A stretch of DNA of 64,000 nt from Alphaproteobacteria bacterium (lineage in GTDB: Bacteria; Pseudomonadota; Alphaproteobacteria; Rhizobiales; JAKIUO01). This document shows, one piece after another, positions 46,215 through 54,543 of this stretch. The notes under the pieces were generated by a model, which saw only the letters and a list, made by a program, of their open reading frames with translations, searched no databases and was not told the DNA's origin. Position numbers and translations under genes: made by a program. The stretch covers positions 38,085-102,084 of the forward strand of contig JAJRPI010000051.1 in assembly GCA_024280895.1 (NCBI GenBank), given 5' to 3'. The stretch's first letter is position 1. Every line of letters begins with the position of its first letter.

Positions 46215-47051
46215 TCAAGATTGGGCAAGGGCTGCCAGGGCCTTGTCATGCAGTGCTTGATTAGCGCTGGCAAGGATCTCTCCCCCTTGTGCCGGATCGC
46301 CATTGTCCCAAGTTGTGACAATACCGCCAGCTGCCCTGATAATGGGCACAAGCGGTGCGATATCATAGGTCGCCAGCCCCGCTTCAGCGACAATGTCCAC
46401 CAAGCCCATAGATAACAGGCAATAGGCGTAGCAATCATATCCGTAGCGGGTCATGCGCGTCTGGTTTGATAGGGACTGGAATTTTTCCCAGCCGCCCCGA
46501 TGGGTAAAATGCTCGGGAGCCGTACTTGAGAGAACAGCCTGCGATAGCTCATCAACGCGGCTTGTGGCAAGGCGTTTGGTTTCTTGGTCACGGCAGCGAT
46601 AAAAAGCACCTGCGTCACTCCCCCAGTAGCGCTCCCCCGTAAAGGGCTGGTTCATCATGCCAAGGCGCGGCTGTCCCTTGTGAGACAGCCCGATCAGCGT
46701 GCCCCAGGTGGGGGCGCCGATGATGAAAGCCCGCGTGCCATCAATGGGGTCAAAAATCCAGCACAAATCAGCTCCTGGGTCCTTGTTTGGAAACTCTTCG
46801 CCGATAATGCCGTGATCTTCAAAGCGCTTTGTGATGAGCGCGCGCATGACCTGTTCGGCCCCTCGGTCGGCTTCTGTTACCGGGTCATATATGCCCTTTT
46901 CGTGCTTTTCATCAATGTCCAGTTTGGAGCGAAAAAAGGGCATGATGACATTTGCCGAGCAATCAGCAAGCTCGTGAAGAACCGGCTCGAAACACGATAA
47001 GTCAGTGGTATTTATATGACTACTGGAGTCGCTAGCTGGTTGATCTCGCAT
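46215..47051 (-). CDS. hisN: Inositol monophosphatase-family histidinol-phosphatase
   Basis: 278 residues. Metal-site motifs of the FIG superfamily: DPVTEADRGAEQ near residue 57, GEEFPN near 81, WIFDPIDGTRAFI near 95, and GLATYDIAPLVPIIRAAGG near 227. The GT-R-A-F-I variant of the second site is typical of HisN, which removes phosphate from histidinol phosphate in histidine biosynthesis, but inositol phosphatase activity cannot be excluded. Confidence 0.85.
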   Translation of the reverse strand: MRDQPASDSSSHINTTDLSCFEPVLHELADCSANVIMPFFRSKLDIDEKHEKGIYDPVTEADRGAEQVMRALITKRFEDHGIIGEEFPNKDPGADLCWIFDPIDGTRAFIIGAPTWGTLIGLSHKGQPRLGMMNQPFTGERYWGSDAGAFYRCRDQETKRLATSRVDELSQAVLSSTAPEHFTHRGGWEKFQSLSNQTRMTRYGYDCYAYCLLSMGLVDIVAEAGLATYDIAPLVPIIRAAGGIVTTWDNGDPAQGGEILASANQALHDKALAALAQS

Positions 47052-47254
47052 GAATTGGGGTCTTTCTGTGGTGTAATCGTGGTCTTTGTATGGTGCTATT
47101 GGGTTACACGCAGTGTAAAATTAGCACATATGGGTGGATTTTGATTGCCGAATCACTTGCTGGATCATATTCTAAAATTGTCTCAACAAACGGATTATCT
47201 CATATCGTGGCAGTATGGACGGTCCCGAGTTGGATTATTTCCTCTCTGTGTGAG

Positions 47255-47290
47255 AAAAGGTCGCAAGTTTCCTCTTGCGATCTTTTTTTT
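47255..47290 (-). terminator. Bidirectional terminator of the amidohydrolase-like gene
   Basis: Stem GATCGCAAG/CTTGCGACC (minus strand), loop AGGAAA, followed by TTTTCTC on the minus strand and eight T on the plus strand. It lies 73 bp after the stop of the gene at 47363. Nothing on the plus strand needs it except a hypothetical RNA. Confidence 0.75.
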
Positions 47291-47362
47291 ACGATCTTTT
47301 TTACGTTGCTTTAGCTGCTTATCTAGCGGACGAGCGCCTCGCCAGCGCTGTTTGCAGGTGGA

Positions 47363-48265
47363 TTATTCCGCAGCGAGGGAAGTGCCAGATGACAGATCTG
47401 GCAACGAATTTATGAGATTTTTGGTCAAAACCTGCAAATTAGCGCGCAGCTCATTAAAGCCGCTGGTCTTTTCCAGGGTTTGCTCATTTAGATAGAGGCG
47501 TCGATTAATCTCTATCTGAAGGACATGCACGCCGTTTTGCGGTTTGCCATATTCCTTCGTCACAAATCCCCCCGCATATGGCTTGTTGACGCTAACATGG
47601 TAGCCCATTGATTGTAATCGGGCGCGCACCAGGTGGGTCAACTCATAATCACAACTTTTGTCAAATTGATTGCCAAGCACAAAGTCGGGGGGAATGTCCC
47701 GAAAGCCTGGAAGATTGCCAGAGGGCATAGAGTGGCAATCGATCAATATGGCGTGCTGGTGGCTGGTTTGGGCGCTCGCTATCAAGTTGCGCAATGCTTC
47801 ATGATAGGGGAAATAAAGGTGATTAATGCGCGTTCGAGCATCCTCGAAATCGAGTTTGTTCGTGTAGATCTCACGTCCCTCGGAGACAATGCGGGCAATG
47901 ACCCCCAGGCCACTTTTTACCTTGGTTGAGTCCTGCATGGCGAAATCGGGGAGTGCGCTGGCAAATAGTTTGGGATCTAGTTCATGAGGATGGCGGTTGA
48001 GATCGAGATAGGCGCGCGGTACTAAAGCATGTATGAAATGCGCTCCTTGATCTGCGACATGGGCAAACAGCTCGTTGACATAAGCATCCTCTGAGCTGCG
48101 CAACTGCGTTGGTGTTAGTTGTGAGCTTTGCAAAAAGGCGGCTGGGTATATCTGGCCGCTATGGGGAGAGCTGAAGATAAATGGTGAAGCCTCACGGGTC
48201 GGCTTCTCAAGCATAAAGGCTGGCTGGAAATGCTCCTCTATGGTCGTTTGTTCTTGTGATGCCAT
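47363..48265 (-). CDS. N-formylglutamate amidohydrolase-like protein
   Basis: 300 residues. The FGase signature SSPHSGQIYP near residue 32, LVPRAYLDLNRHPHELD near 82, DCHSMPSG near 178 and QIEINRRLY near 265 are zinc-site and substrate motifs. Hydrolyses N-formylglutamate in histidine degradation, or a related N-acyl amino acid. No other hut genes are present, so the in vivo substrate is open. Confidence 0.9.
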   Translation of the reverse strand: MASQEQTTIEEHFQPAFMLEKPTREASPFIFSSPHSGQIYPAAFLQSSQLTPTQLRSSEDAYVNELFAHVADQGAHFIHALVPRAYLDLNRHPHELDPKLFASALPDFAMQDSTKVKSGLGVIARIVSEGREIYTNKLDFEDARTRINHLYFPYHEALRNLIASAQTSHQHAILIDCHSMPSGNLPGFRDIPPDFVLGNQFDKSCDYELTHLVRARLQSMGYHVSVNKPYAGGFVTKEYGKPQNGVHVLQIEINRRLYLNEQTLEKTSGFNELRANLQVLTKNLINSLPDLSSGTSLAAE

Positions 48266-48671
48266 TTGCTAGGGCCCGAATTTGTTGGTGCCAGCCTCTA
48301 TATCGCCGGTTTCAGACCCTGTTTTAGCCCGAATTTTCACCTAAAACAAAGGCCGTTGGAAAATAACAAGAAATGGCGCGAGTTATGGACAGGGTTTTCC
48401 CGTGTTATTTTTAACGATTTGGTTTGTTTGCGTAGGGTGAGTTAGGTTCAAACAGGCGCCAGGAAGCTTAATTTACAGCACTTGGCGTGTCAGGTCTGGA
48501 TCTGTCAGTGGACTGTTAGTTTGCTGGTTACATTATTTGTTATGGATATGCGCATAAGATATGTGACCAGATGCTAGCGACCTGTTAGGTTGCTCGTATC
48601 ATATTGTGGGAAGGGAAACTTGCTCACCAGCTAAGGGTTTAAGTGGTAGCGAAAATAGAGGCAGGAAAACG
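48266..48671. other. Intergenic region upstream of cpdR
   Basis: No supported ORF. An inverted repeat AAAATAACA (48360-48368) / TGTTATTTTT (48403-48412) is visible with a 34-base loop. The cpdR promoter must be here; no perfect CtrA site was seen. Confidence 0.45.
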
Positions 48672-49064
48672 ATGGCGGTAAATGAACCCCGGAAAATGAG
48701 TATGCAACGTATCCTTCTGGCTGAAGATGATGATGATATGCGCGGCTTTTTGGAACGCGAACTCAAAAAAGCCGGATATGATGTTGTGGCATTCGGCAAT
48801 GGGCTGGAGGCTTATGAGCGTTTGTGCGAAGAGCCTTTCACATTGCTGCTAACAGATATTGTGATGCCGGAAATGGATGGCATCGAATTGGCACGCAGAG
48901 CCGCCGAATTTGACCCTGACATCAAGATCATGTTCATCACCGGTTTTGCTGCCGTCGCTCTTAATCCGGACAGCAAAGCGCCTAAAGACGCCAAAGTGCT
49001 CTCCAAGCCGTTTCATTTGCGTGATCTGGTGCGTGAAGTCGAGCGCATGGCGCAAGAAGATTAA
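48672..49064 (+). CDS. cpdR: CpdR-type single-domain response regulator
   Basis: 130 residues, ATG at 48672 after AGGAAAACG. A lone receiver domain: acidic LLAEDDDDMRGF, phospho-acceptor Asp in LLLTDIVMPEMDG near 62, FITGFAAVALNPDSKAPKDAKVLSKPFHLRDLV near 90-122. The FAAVALNPDSxAPKDAKVLSKPFHLRDLV block is characteristic of CpdR, which in Alphaproteobacteria controls ClpXP-dependent proteolysis of cell-cycle proteins such as CtrA. The N-terminal eight to ten residues precede the usual start, so translation might begin at the ATG of MSMQRIL. Confidence 0.9.
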   Translation: MAVNEPRKMSMQRILLAEDDDDMRGFLERELKKAGYDVVAFGNGLEAYERLCEEPFTLLLTDIVMPEMDGIELARRAAEFDPDIKIMFITGFAAVALNPDSKAPKDAKVLSKPFHLRDLVREVERMAQED

Positions 49065-49133
49065 CGGTTTTTTACCTGACATGATATTGCCGCGCAGATG
49101 ATCAAATTGTCTGCGCGCAAATGTGTTTCCTTG

Positions 49134-49161
49134 CTTGCACTTTACCTTCATACCCGATATA
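49134..49161 (+). promoter_or_regulatory. Candidate promoter of tRNA-Val
   Basis: CTTGCA (49134-49139), 16-bp spacer, GATATA (49156-49161), 47 bp before the tRNA. Plausible by sequence only. Confidence 0.4.
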
Positions 49162-49208
49162 GAAATCCCTTCAACAGATTTACGAAGCTTTATCGATGAA
49201 TTCGTTGA

Positions 49209-49283
49209 GGGCGCGTAGCTCAGTGGGAGAGCACCTCGGTGACATCGAGGGGGTCGTAGGTTCAATCCCTACCGCGCCCACCA
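49209..49283 (+). tRNA. tRNA-Val (anticodon GAC)
   Basis: 75 nt with encoded CCA. Acceptor GGGCGCG pairs with CGCGCCC; D arm AGCTC-GAGC; anticodon stem CCTCG/CGAGG with loop GTGACAT giving anticodon GAC; T arm GTAGG-TTCAATC-CCTAC. Confidence 0.95.
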
Positions 49284-49413
49284 TTTAAAACTCGATCGGT
49301 TTTTGAATTAATGATAACTTGATCGATAAATTATCTATAAATGCCTCATTCGGGGGTGTTGCGGGAGTGCCGCCGAGAACGGGCCAAGCAAGTTAAAAGT
49401 GAAGTCAAGCGAC

Positions 49414-49539
49414 ATGAAGATCAGGAATTCTCTTAAATCACTGCGCGGACGTCATCGCGATAATCGTATTATCCGTCGCCGTGGTCGTCTTTATATCATC
49501 AATAAAACGAATCCTCGTTTCAAGGCTCGCCAAGGTTAG
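49414..49539 (+). CDS. rpmJ: 50S ribosomal protein L36 (cysteine-free type)
   Basis: 41 residues, beginning [17 protein letters not shown] and ending KARQG. This is the Rhizobiales-type L36 without the zinc-binding cysteines (YkgO-like C- form). The ATG follows AAGTGAAGTCAAGCGAC. It sits between tRNA-Val and the TPR gene, away from the ribosomal operons. Confidence 0.95.
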   Translation: MKIRNSLKSLRGRHRDNRIIRRRGRLYIINKTNPRFKARQG

Positions 49540-49762
49540 CCATTGTCTCTTTGAGGCAGATAGAAACGTGATCTATTGATGTATTGTGCAGCACATTCTG
49601 CCCTTTTGCGGGGTTGAGTGTGTTTTTGCGTTCTGTCTTCAGGTTTAGAATCTGTGACTCTGCCGCAACGTTTTTCACTTATGGACAGGAAAACTCTGTG
49701 CAAAAGTCTGAAATCAGTGAGCTTTATTGACCTACCCTTATTTGCGCCGGTATCTTTGGTTC

Positions 49763-50470
49763 ATGAAAAATGGCGAATCACGCGGCCGTTTGTATCTCGT
49801 CGGTCATCCAGGCAGGGTGGCAGTTTTGAGCCTATGCCTTTACGTACTGCTTACCCAACAAATCAATGCTGGCCCGGTGGCCGGGCCCTCGGCATCCATT
49901 TCTGGATATGTCGCTGATAGCATTCCCTTGACCATAATGGATCAGGGAACTGTAATCTCCTTGCCCGAACACATGACGATCAAGGAGCGCAAGCCGCTGC
50001 TTGACAGGTTGTACCGTCGCTTGCGTGGTGCCTCGTCAAGTCAAACGGCCAAGCCGATTGCCGAGGCAATCGAGCAGATCTGGTTGACGTCTGGAGACGA
50101 CAATATCGACTTCATCATGCAAAATGCCATTCTGGCTATGGAGCAAGAAGATTTCGTGGTTGCCGAAGAGCTGCTGGATCGCGTGATCGAATTGCGGCCT
50201 AGCTATGCGGAAGGCTGGAACAAGCGGGCGATGGTGCATTTCATGAAAAAGGAATTTGAAAAATCCTTGATGAAGCTGCGTCATACATTAGCGCTTGATT
50301 CGAAACATTTTCAGGCATTGCATGGGTTAGCTCTGGTTATGCAGGAAATTGGTGATCGTCGCAGTGCCCTGCAGGCCTACCGCGTCTTACTGCACAATCA
50401 TCCCCAGTTTTCAGAAGCGCTTGAGGCAATCACGGAACTCAATCGTCAAGTGAACGGCCAAGATACTTAG
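49763..50470 (+). CDS. Exported TPR protein
   Basis: 235 residues from ATG 49763 (a TTG at 49727 is in frame). The N-terminus is basic then hydrophobic, ending NAGPVAGPSAS, a likely signal peptide. From about residue 105 there are at least three TPR units: NIDFIMQNAILAMEQEDFVVAEELLDRVIELRPSYAEGWN, KRAMVHFMKKEFEKSLMKLRHTLALDSKHFQALH, and GLALVMQEIGDRRSALQAYRVLLHNHPQFSEAL. TPRs bind protein partners; this one probably acts in the periplasm. Function unknown. Confidence 0.85.
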   Translation: MKNGESRGRLYLVGHPGRVAVLSLCLYVLLTQQINAGPVAGPSASISGYVADSIPLTIMDQGTVISLPEHMTIKERKPLLDRLYRRLRGASSSQTAKPIAEAIEQIWLTSGDDNIDFIMQNAILAMEQEDFVVAEELLDRVIELRPSYAEGWNKRAMVHFMKKEFEKSLMKLRHTLALDSKHFQALHGLALVMQEIGDRRSALQAYRVLLHNHPQFSEALEAITELNRQVNGQDT

Positions 50471-50539
50471 ACCAGGATATTTGTGCCAATATATTTGGGC
50501 CAGTAGAATGGCAGTTATTGCGCGCTGTCCTATCCGTCC

Positions 50540-51196
50540 TTATTGCGAGGGTTGATCGTCAGGTTCTAATCCTGCGAGCAGGCAAAGGCGCACGAGGTGC
50601 GACAGGCTTTCCACTCGCGTTTTTTCCATAATATGTGCCCGGTGAACTTCAACAGTGCGCGGCGAGAGGTCCATCTTGGCGGCGATCGCCTTGTTCGATA
50701 GTCCCCCAAGCAAGCATTTAAGAACATCCATTTCGCGCGGTGTTAGCGGAGCCAGTTGCGCCTTTGCTTCGCTTATCTTTTGTTTTTTGGCTGCATTGCT
50801 TTCGCCCCAGCGAATAGCAGCATTGACCCGTTCGATGAGTGCATCGGGTTCGAAGGGTTTTTCAATAAAATCAAAAGCGCCAATTTTCATGGCCCGTACA
50901 GCCATCGATACGTCCCCATGCCCGGTGATGATGACGATGGGGGGGAGATTGCCGCGCTTGGCGAGCAGTTCAAGCAGCTCAATGCCATCAATGCCCGGCA
51001 TGCGCACGTCGATCAACGCGCAGCTGATATTTTCAGGTCTGTAGGTCTCAAGAAAACTGCGCGCATCGCGAAAGGTCGTGACATTCGCGCCGCTGACCCC
51101 CAACAGGGCTTGCAGACTATCACGTACAGCATCGTCATCGTCGATGACGCAAACTGTTTTGGTATTTGTGCTCGGTTTCATCATTGTCCCGTTCAT
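50540..51196 (-). CDS. fixJ: FixJ-type response regulator
   Basis: 218 residues. Receiver domain with phospho-acceptor Asp near 63 (ALIDVRMPGIDG), T in ITGHGDV, K in FIEKPFEP; LuxR/FixJ HTH at about residues 150-210 (TPREMDVLKCLLGGLSNKAIA). Start ATG at 51196 has no clear SD; an ATG at 51184 sits after GGGAC. FixJ activates microaerobic and nitrogen-fixation genes such as fixK when phosphorylated by FixL. It lies 27 bp after fixL. Confidence 0.93.
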   Translation of the reverse strand: MNGTMMKPSTNTKTVCVIDDDDAVRDSLQALLGVSGANVTTFRDARSFLETYRPENISCALIDVRMPGIDGIELLELLAKRGNLPPIVIITGHGDVSMAVRAMKIGAFDFIEKPFEPDALIERVNAAIRWGESNAAKKQKISEAKAQLAPLTPREMDVLKCLLGGLSNKAIAAKMDLSPRTVEVHRAHIMEKTRVESLSHLVRLCLLAGLEPDDQPSQ

Positions 51197-51223
51197 TTAT
51201 GGCGGCAGTTTATGCTGGTGACA

Positions 51224-52270
51224 TCAGGAACTGATTTCCTCTGCCTTGGAATCGATTGGCAGGATGAAATAAAATTCCGCCCCCCTTTTTTTCCTGTTTC
51301 TACCGCGAATGTCTCCGTTGTGTGAGGTGATTATGGTTTTCGAGATGGCGAGGCCGACCCCGACCCCGTCTGGCTTGCTGGTATTGAATGGTTCAAATAG
51401 CCTTTTTTCGACTTCTAGGGTGATGCCGGGACCATTGTCGAGCACTCTTACGATGACGCTGCGCGTGCCATGCCGACTGATTTTGATGTTGATGGCGTGT
51501 GCGCCTTCCTGGGTACGTACAGCATCAACCGCGTTGCGCACAAGATTGATGACGACCTGCTGGATTTGAATACGGTCCATGCAAATGTCTGGAACCGGGG
51601 CCTGTTTGTTGATTTGCACGTCAATCGGACAGTTACCTGTACCGATTGAGGCAATCTTTACGGCCTCGCAGACCGCGTCTTCCAGATTTTCCCAGCGAAA
51701 TTTATTTTCGTGATGTTTGACAAAGGTGCGGATACTGCGAATGATCTCGCCGGCCCGCTGGGCCTGCCCCGCTGACTTGTCCAAAAAATCGAGTGCTGTT
51801 TTTGCTTGCTCATCGCTCTGCATATCCGCAACAAGTTTGCGTGTCGCCAGCGTATAGTTGGCGATGGCGGTGAGGGGCTGGTTCAATTCGTGTGCAAGGG
51901 TCGTGGCCAGCTCTCCCATGGCGCTGTGTCTGGCCAATTGAATGAGTTCGTTTTGCAGATCGGCAATCTGATTTTCGGATATGCGGTGGGTCGTGAGGTC
52001 TCTTAAAAAGCCCGTGAACAAGCGCTCACCGCGGCGCGTCAAGGTGCCAACGGATAGCTCGACCGGAAACAGAGTACCGTTTTTCTTGCGTGCGGTCACT
52101 TCGCGGCCAATGCCAATGATGTTCTTTTTACCGGTGGTCAGGTATTTGTCCAAATAGCCGTCATGGTTCTTTGCGTGAGGGGAGGGCATCAGCAAGGATA
52201 TATTTTCACCGATAATGTCGCGCGCTTTAAAGCCAAACATGCGCTGGGCGGCGGGGCTGAACGCAAGCAC
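51224..52270 (-). CDS. fixL: FixL-type PAS sensor histidine kinase
   Basis: From the GTG at 52270 this is 348 residues, but the PAS domain clearly begins further upstream in the same frame (LLKLVIETAPDGLIIINE, ending at about 52280), and no ATG, GTG or TTG exists before the TAA at 52406-52408. The PAS core contains HDGYLDKY with the histidine that ligates haem in FixL, and a downstream GIGREV Arg. H-box LAHELNQPLTA near residue 127 (numbered from GTG), then HATPase with DNGPGI and GVGVGLAIS. It senses low oxygen and phosphorylates FixJ. Operon with fixJ downstream. Confidence 0.88.
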   Translation of the reverse strand: MLAFSPAAQRMFGFKARDIIGENISLLMPSPHAKNHDGYLDKYLTTGKKNIIGIGREVTARKKNGTLFPVELSVGTLTRRGERLFTGFLRDLTTHRISENQIADLQNELIQLARHSAMGELATTLAHELNQPLTAIANYTLATRKLVADMQSDEQAKTALDFLDKSAGQAQRAGEIIRSIRTFVKHHENKFRWENLEDAVCEAVKIASIGTGNCPIDVQINKQAPVPDICMDRIQIQQVVINLVRNAVDAVRTQEGAHAINIKISRHGTRSVIVRVLDNGPGITLEVEKRLFEPFNTSKPDGVGVGLAISKTIITSHNGDIRGRNRKKRGAEFYFILPIDSKAEEISS

Positions 52271-52387
52271 AATGCCGCTTTCATTTATGATGATGAGGCC
52301 ATCTGGTGCGGTCTCAATAACGAGCTTGAGAAGCTCTTCATTTTCGAGATCAAAACTTTGGTTCTTCTGGTCGTCGCGTGTGGTGAT

Positions 52388-52707
52388 TGAGCTGGCCTTT
52401 CTTTGTTACCCTTTGTGCACAAGTTTAGACTGGATGGGCGTTTTTTTGAAGAGGCAATCAAACCTGGCCTTAAAGGGCCGCGCTGGCGCTCTTTAGGTCG
52501 GTTATCAGCCCAGTAAAAAGGTCTTGAACATAGATGAGATGAAAAGCTTTTGGTCTGGCTTGATGTAGATCAATGTTGCCAGAGATCGAGGGGTTCACAA
52601 TACATTCAAATAGAGCTTGAGCGCGGCCTCATGACCTTCCCTTCCCGTCCGCGCTCTGGCGATGGCAGGTTCGCCTGTCATCGCCACCCTTCTTATGCAG
52701 GCCATCA
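52388..52707. other. Intergenic region upstream of fixL
   Basis: No supported ORF. Contains the FNR/FixK box at 52560-52573 and a hairpin near 52659-52684 with a TTCG tetraloop (GCGATGGCAGG/CCTGTCATCGC), which is downstream of the lysozyme-like gene on the minus strand and could end its transcript. Confidence 0.5.
52560..52573. promoter_or_regulatory. FNR/FixK-type anaerobox
   Basis: TTGATGTAGATCAA, a perfect TTGAT-N4-ATCAA. It lies about 170 bp upstream of the possible fixL start on the minus strand and is the only such site I saw. This places fixLJ under possible FixK/FNR control. Confidence 0.75.
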
Positions 52708-53211
52708 TTATTTCAGGTCTATTTCCGCCAGGCCCAAATCACATATACGTGCTTCACTTTCGCGTCGTGGCACGAGAAAATCGATGCTCGTATTAATCCA
52801 CAGGCGCTTCATTTTGCGGATTTCATCGGGAATTAACTGATATTCCTTGGCAATGATGGCGTCGTGGATCGCCTTCATTTCACGACGCCGGTCGCCCTTT
52901 AGACTTGCCCCTCGATTGTAGACGATCGATAGCATGGCTCCATAGCACAAGGGTGGTAGATCTTTGGCTCCAGGAAAAGCGGTTTCCAGCTTTTGGCGGT
53001 ATTCGGGCAGCGTTCGCGTGATAAACACACGTGCCGCATCAGGCAGTGAAAAACCGATATCCTTGATCTCTGGATAATAAGCTGCAGCTTCCTCTCCCAT
53101 GAGGCCGGCAGCTTTGCTTAGTCGATTGAGCTCGTCAGCAGTAAAGATATCTTTCCATTTATTTTGGCGGTCATGAAATAACCCCACAGCCAGAAATGGA
53201 TAAAAAAACAA
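52708..53211 (-). pseudogene. N-terminally truncated lysozyme-like protein
   Basis: Open frame of 167 residues from a TTG at 53211. The C-terminal 120 residues (SLPDAARVFITRTLPEYRQ, AFPGAKDLPPLCYGAMLSIVYNRGASLKGDRRREMKAI, IRKMKRLW) match the C-terminal lobe of pesticin/GH24-like lysozymes as I recall them. The expected N-terminal catalytic lobe with its Glu and the G-Y-D-L-G loop is missing: the first 25 residues have another composition and no such motif. No SD or ATG. Probably a truncated relic; a shorter functional domain cannot be ruled out. Confidence 0.55.
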
Positions 53212-53285
53212 CTTGCAATCAATCTAGCGCAAGCCTTGCCAGCTGGCAACGACAGGTTGGTGCAGGGACTATATGGGAAGCTGGG

Positions 53286-53923
53286 TTATTGACCTGACGT
53301 AATACGGCGCATGGTCAGATTGAAACGCCCACCTTCATGGAGTAAGCGAGATGATCCCGGGACAATGCGATCAATGCCATGATAGGCCATGCGCAAGGGA
53401 GGTTCCAGGATGACAATATCTCCCGAAGACAAAATGAACGTGCGTGTCGGGTCTTGGCGTTTCAACCCACCGAGGCGAAATCGCGCTTTATCGCCAAGTG
53501 AAATTGACATGATGGGCGCTTGCAGGTTTTGTTCATCACTATCCTGGTGCAGTCCCATGCGGGCTTTTGCATCATAATAATTGATCAAACAGGCTTCTGG
53601 CTGCAGGGAAAATTTTGTGAGCTCTTGCCACAATTCATGCAAAAGTTCCGGCATTTGTGGCCAGCTTCGTTTGGTTTGTGGGTGGGTGGTTTGATAGCGA
53701 TAGCCGCCCTCTTTGTCTGATACCCAGCCGATCTCGCCCATATTGCTCATACGTACGGAAAAGCCTTGCCGGTATGGGGCATGGTTGGCTGAAACAAGGG
53801 CGCTTCACACAAGGCCTTTTGGATATGGCCCAGCAGCTGACGCTGAGAGGTTTCGTTGAGAAATTGCGGATAATATCGACAGCCCAACGCAATCTCCATC
53901 TGGTTATTTTGCGTAACGGGCAT
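53286..53923 (-). pseudogene. alkB: AlkB-family 2-oxoglutarate/Fe(II) oxygenase interrupted by a one-base frameshift
   Basis: The N-terminal part is read from the ATG at 53923 (SD GGAGGAGA): product MPVTQNNQMEIALGCRYYPQ..., to TGKAFPYV and stop at about 53750. The remainder continues in the next frame from VRMSNMGEIGWVSDKEGGYRY to 53286. Adding one base to the four-base A run at 53759-53762 (minus strand T4) restores the usual GKxFSVRMxN of AlkB. Iron ligands are present: H-x-D in GLHQDSDE, H in YHGIDRI, and RxNLTMRR. AlkB repairs alkylated DNA or RNA. Frameshift may be real, programmed or an assembly error. Confidence 0.75.
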
Positions 53924-54246
53924 CATTCTCCTCCGCAGCCGCCGCTGATTGGTCCGTGATGCAAGGGCACTTTGAGCATGTTGGGGCAAAATGTCCCCCA
54001 GTAATCTCTTGTATAAAGCAGATGCAGATGCCAGACTTGGTCGACTTCATCGGAGGGGGGAACTTCATGGGATGCCGTCATGGCGAGATAGCAAAATTTC
54101 TTGTACTCAATAATGGCTTGTGCCGTAAATTCCAGGCTCCAGTTATTCTCGCGCGTCAGTCGATCGGAAAAAGATAATTGTAATCCGATGAAATCAAGTT
54201 CATGCGCGGTAATTCTTGCATAGAGTTCAAGGTTCGATAAAACCAT
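53923..54246 (-). CDS. Glycine-rich domain-containing-protein-like
   Basis: 107 residues, ATG at 54246 8 bases after AAGGA. The sequence FSDRLTRENNWSLEFTAQAIIEYKKFCYLAMTASHEVPPSDEVDQVWHLHLLYTRDYW matches a small family named after glycine-rich domain proteins (GRDP). The D-E-V-D-x-x-W-H-L-H core is its hallmark. Its stop overlaps the ATG ATG of the alkB gene, so the two are translationally coupled. Function unknown. Confidence 0.75.
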   Translation of the reverse strand: MVLSNLELYARITAHELDFIGLQLSFSDRLTRENNWSLEFTAQAIIEYKKFCYLAMTASHEVPPSDEVDQVWHLHLLYTRDYWGTFCPNMLKVPLHHGPISGGCGGE

Positions 54247-54374
54247 GTTTTCATCCTTTGAAGAATTGTGTATAAACTCTGATTGCTCTGATTGAAGCCG
54301 TGAAAAAATACGTCAATGTGACACTCATAGAGGAATTATTGCAGGCCTGCGACATTTCCTCTTGCCTCAAGCGT

Positions 54375-54403
54375 CTTGCAGGGGCACTAACAGACAACTA
54401 TAT
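54375..54403 (+). promoter_or_regulatory. Promoter of dnaK
   Basis: CTTGCA (54375-54380), 17-bp spacer, CTATAT (54398-54403), a good housekeeping promoter in this group, 140 bp before the ATG. No clear RpoH heat-shock promoter was seen by eye in 54247-54543, which otherwise holds no gene. Confidence 0.6.
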
Positions 54404-54543
54404 AACAGCCTGAACAGTGACTCCTATGTCATGATCAGAGGTAATCTAGGGGGCCGTACCCCGCCAATTGCTTGATGCAACGGCGAGGCGCCTGGTAAAA
54501 CAGGGCCTGAACGGTCTGCCGTAAATAAGAGGAATACGAAAAT

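Noticed and set aside
47090..47290. Candidate small RNA ending at the plus-strand T run
   Set aside because: The hairpin is better explained as the bidirectional terminator of the minus-strand amidohydrolase-like gene 73 bp away; no clear promoter.
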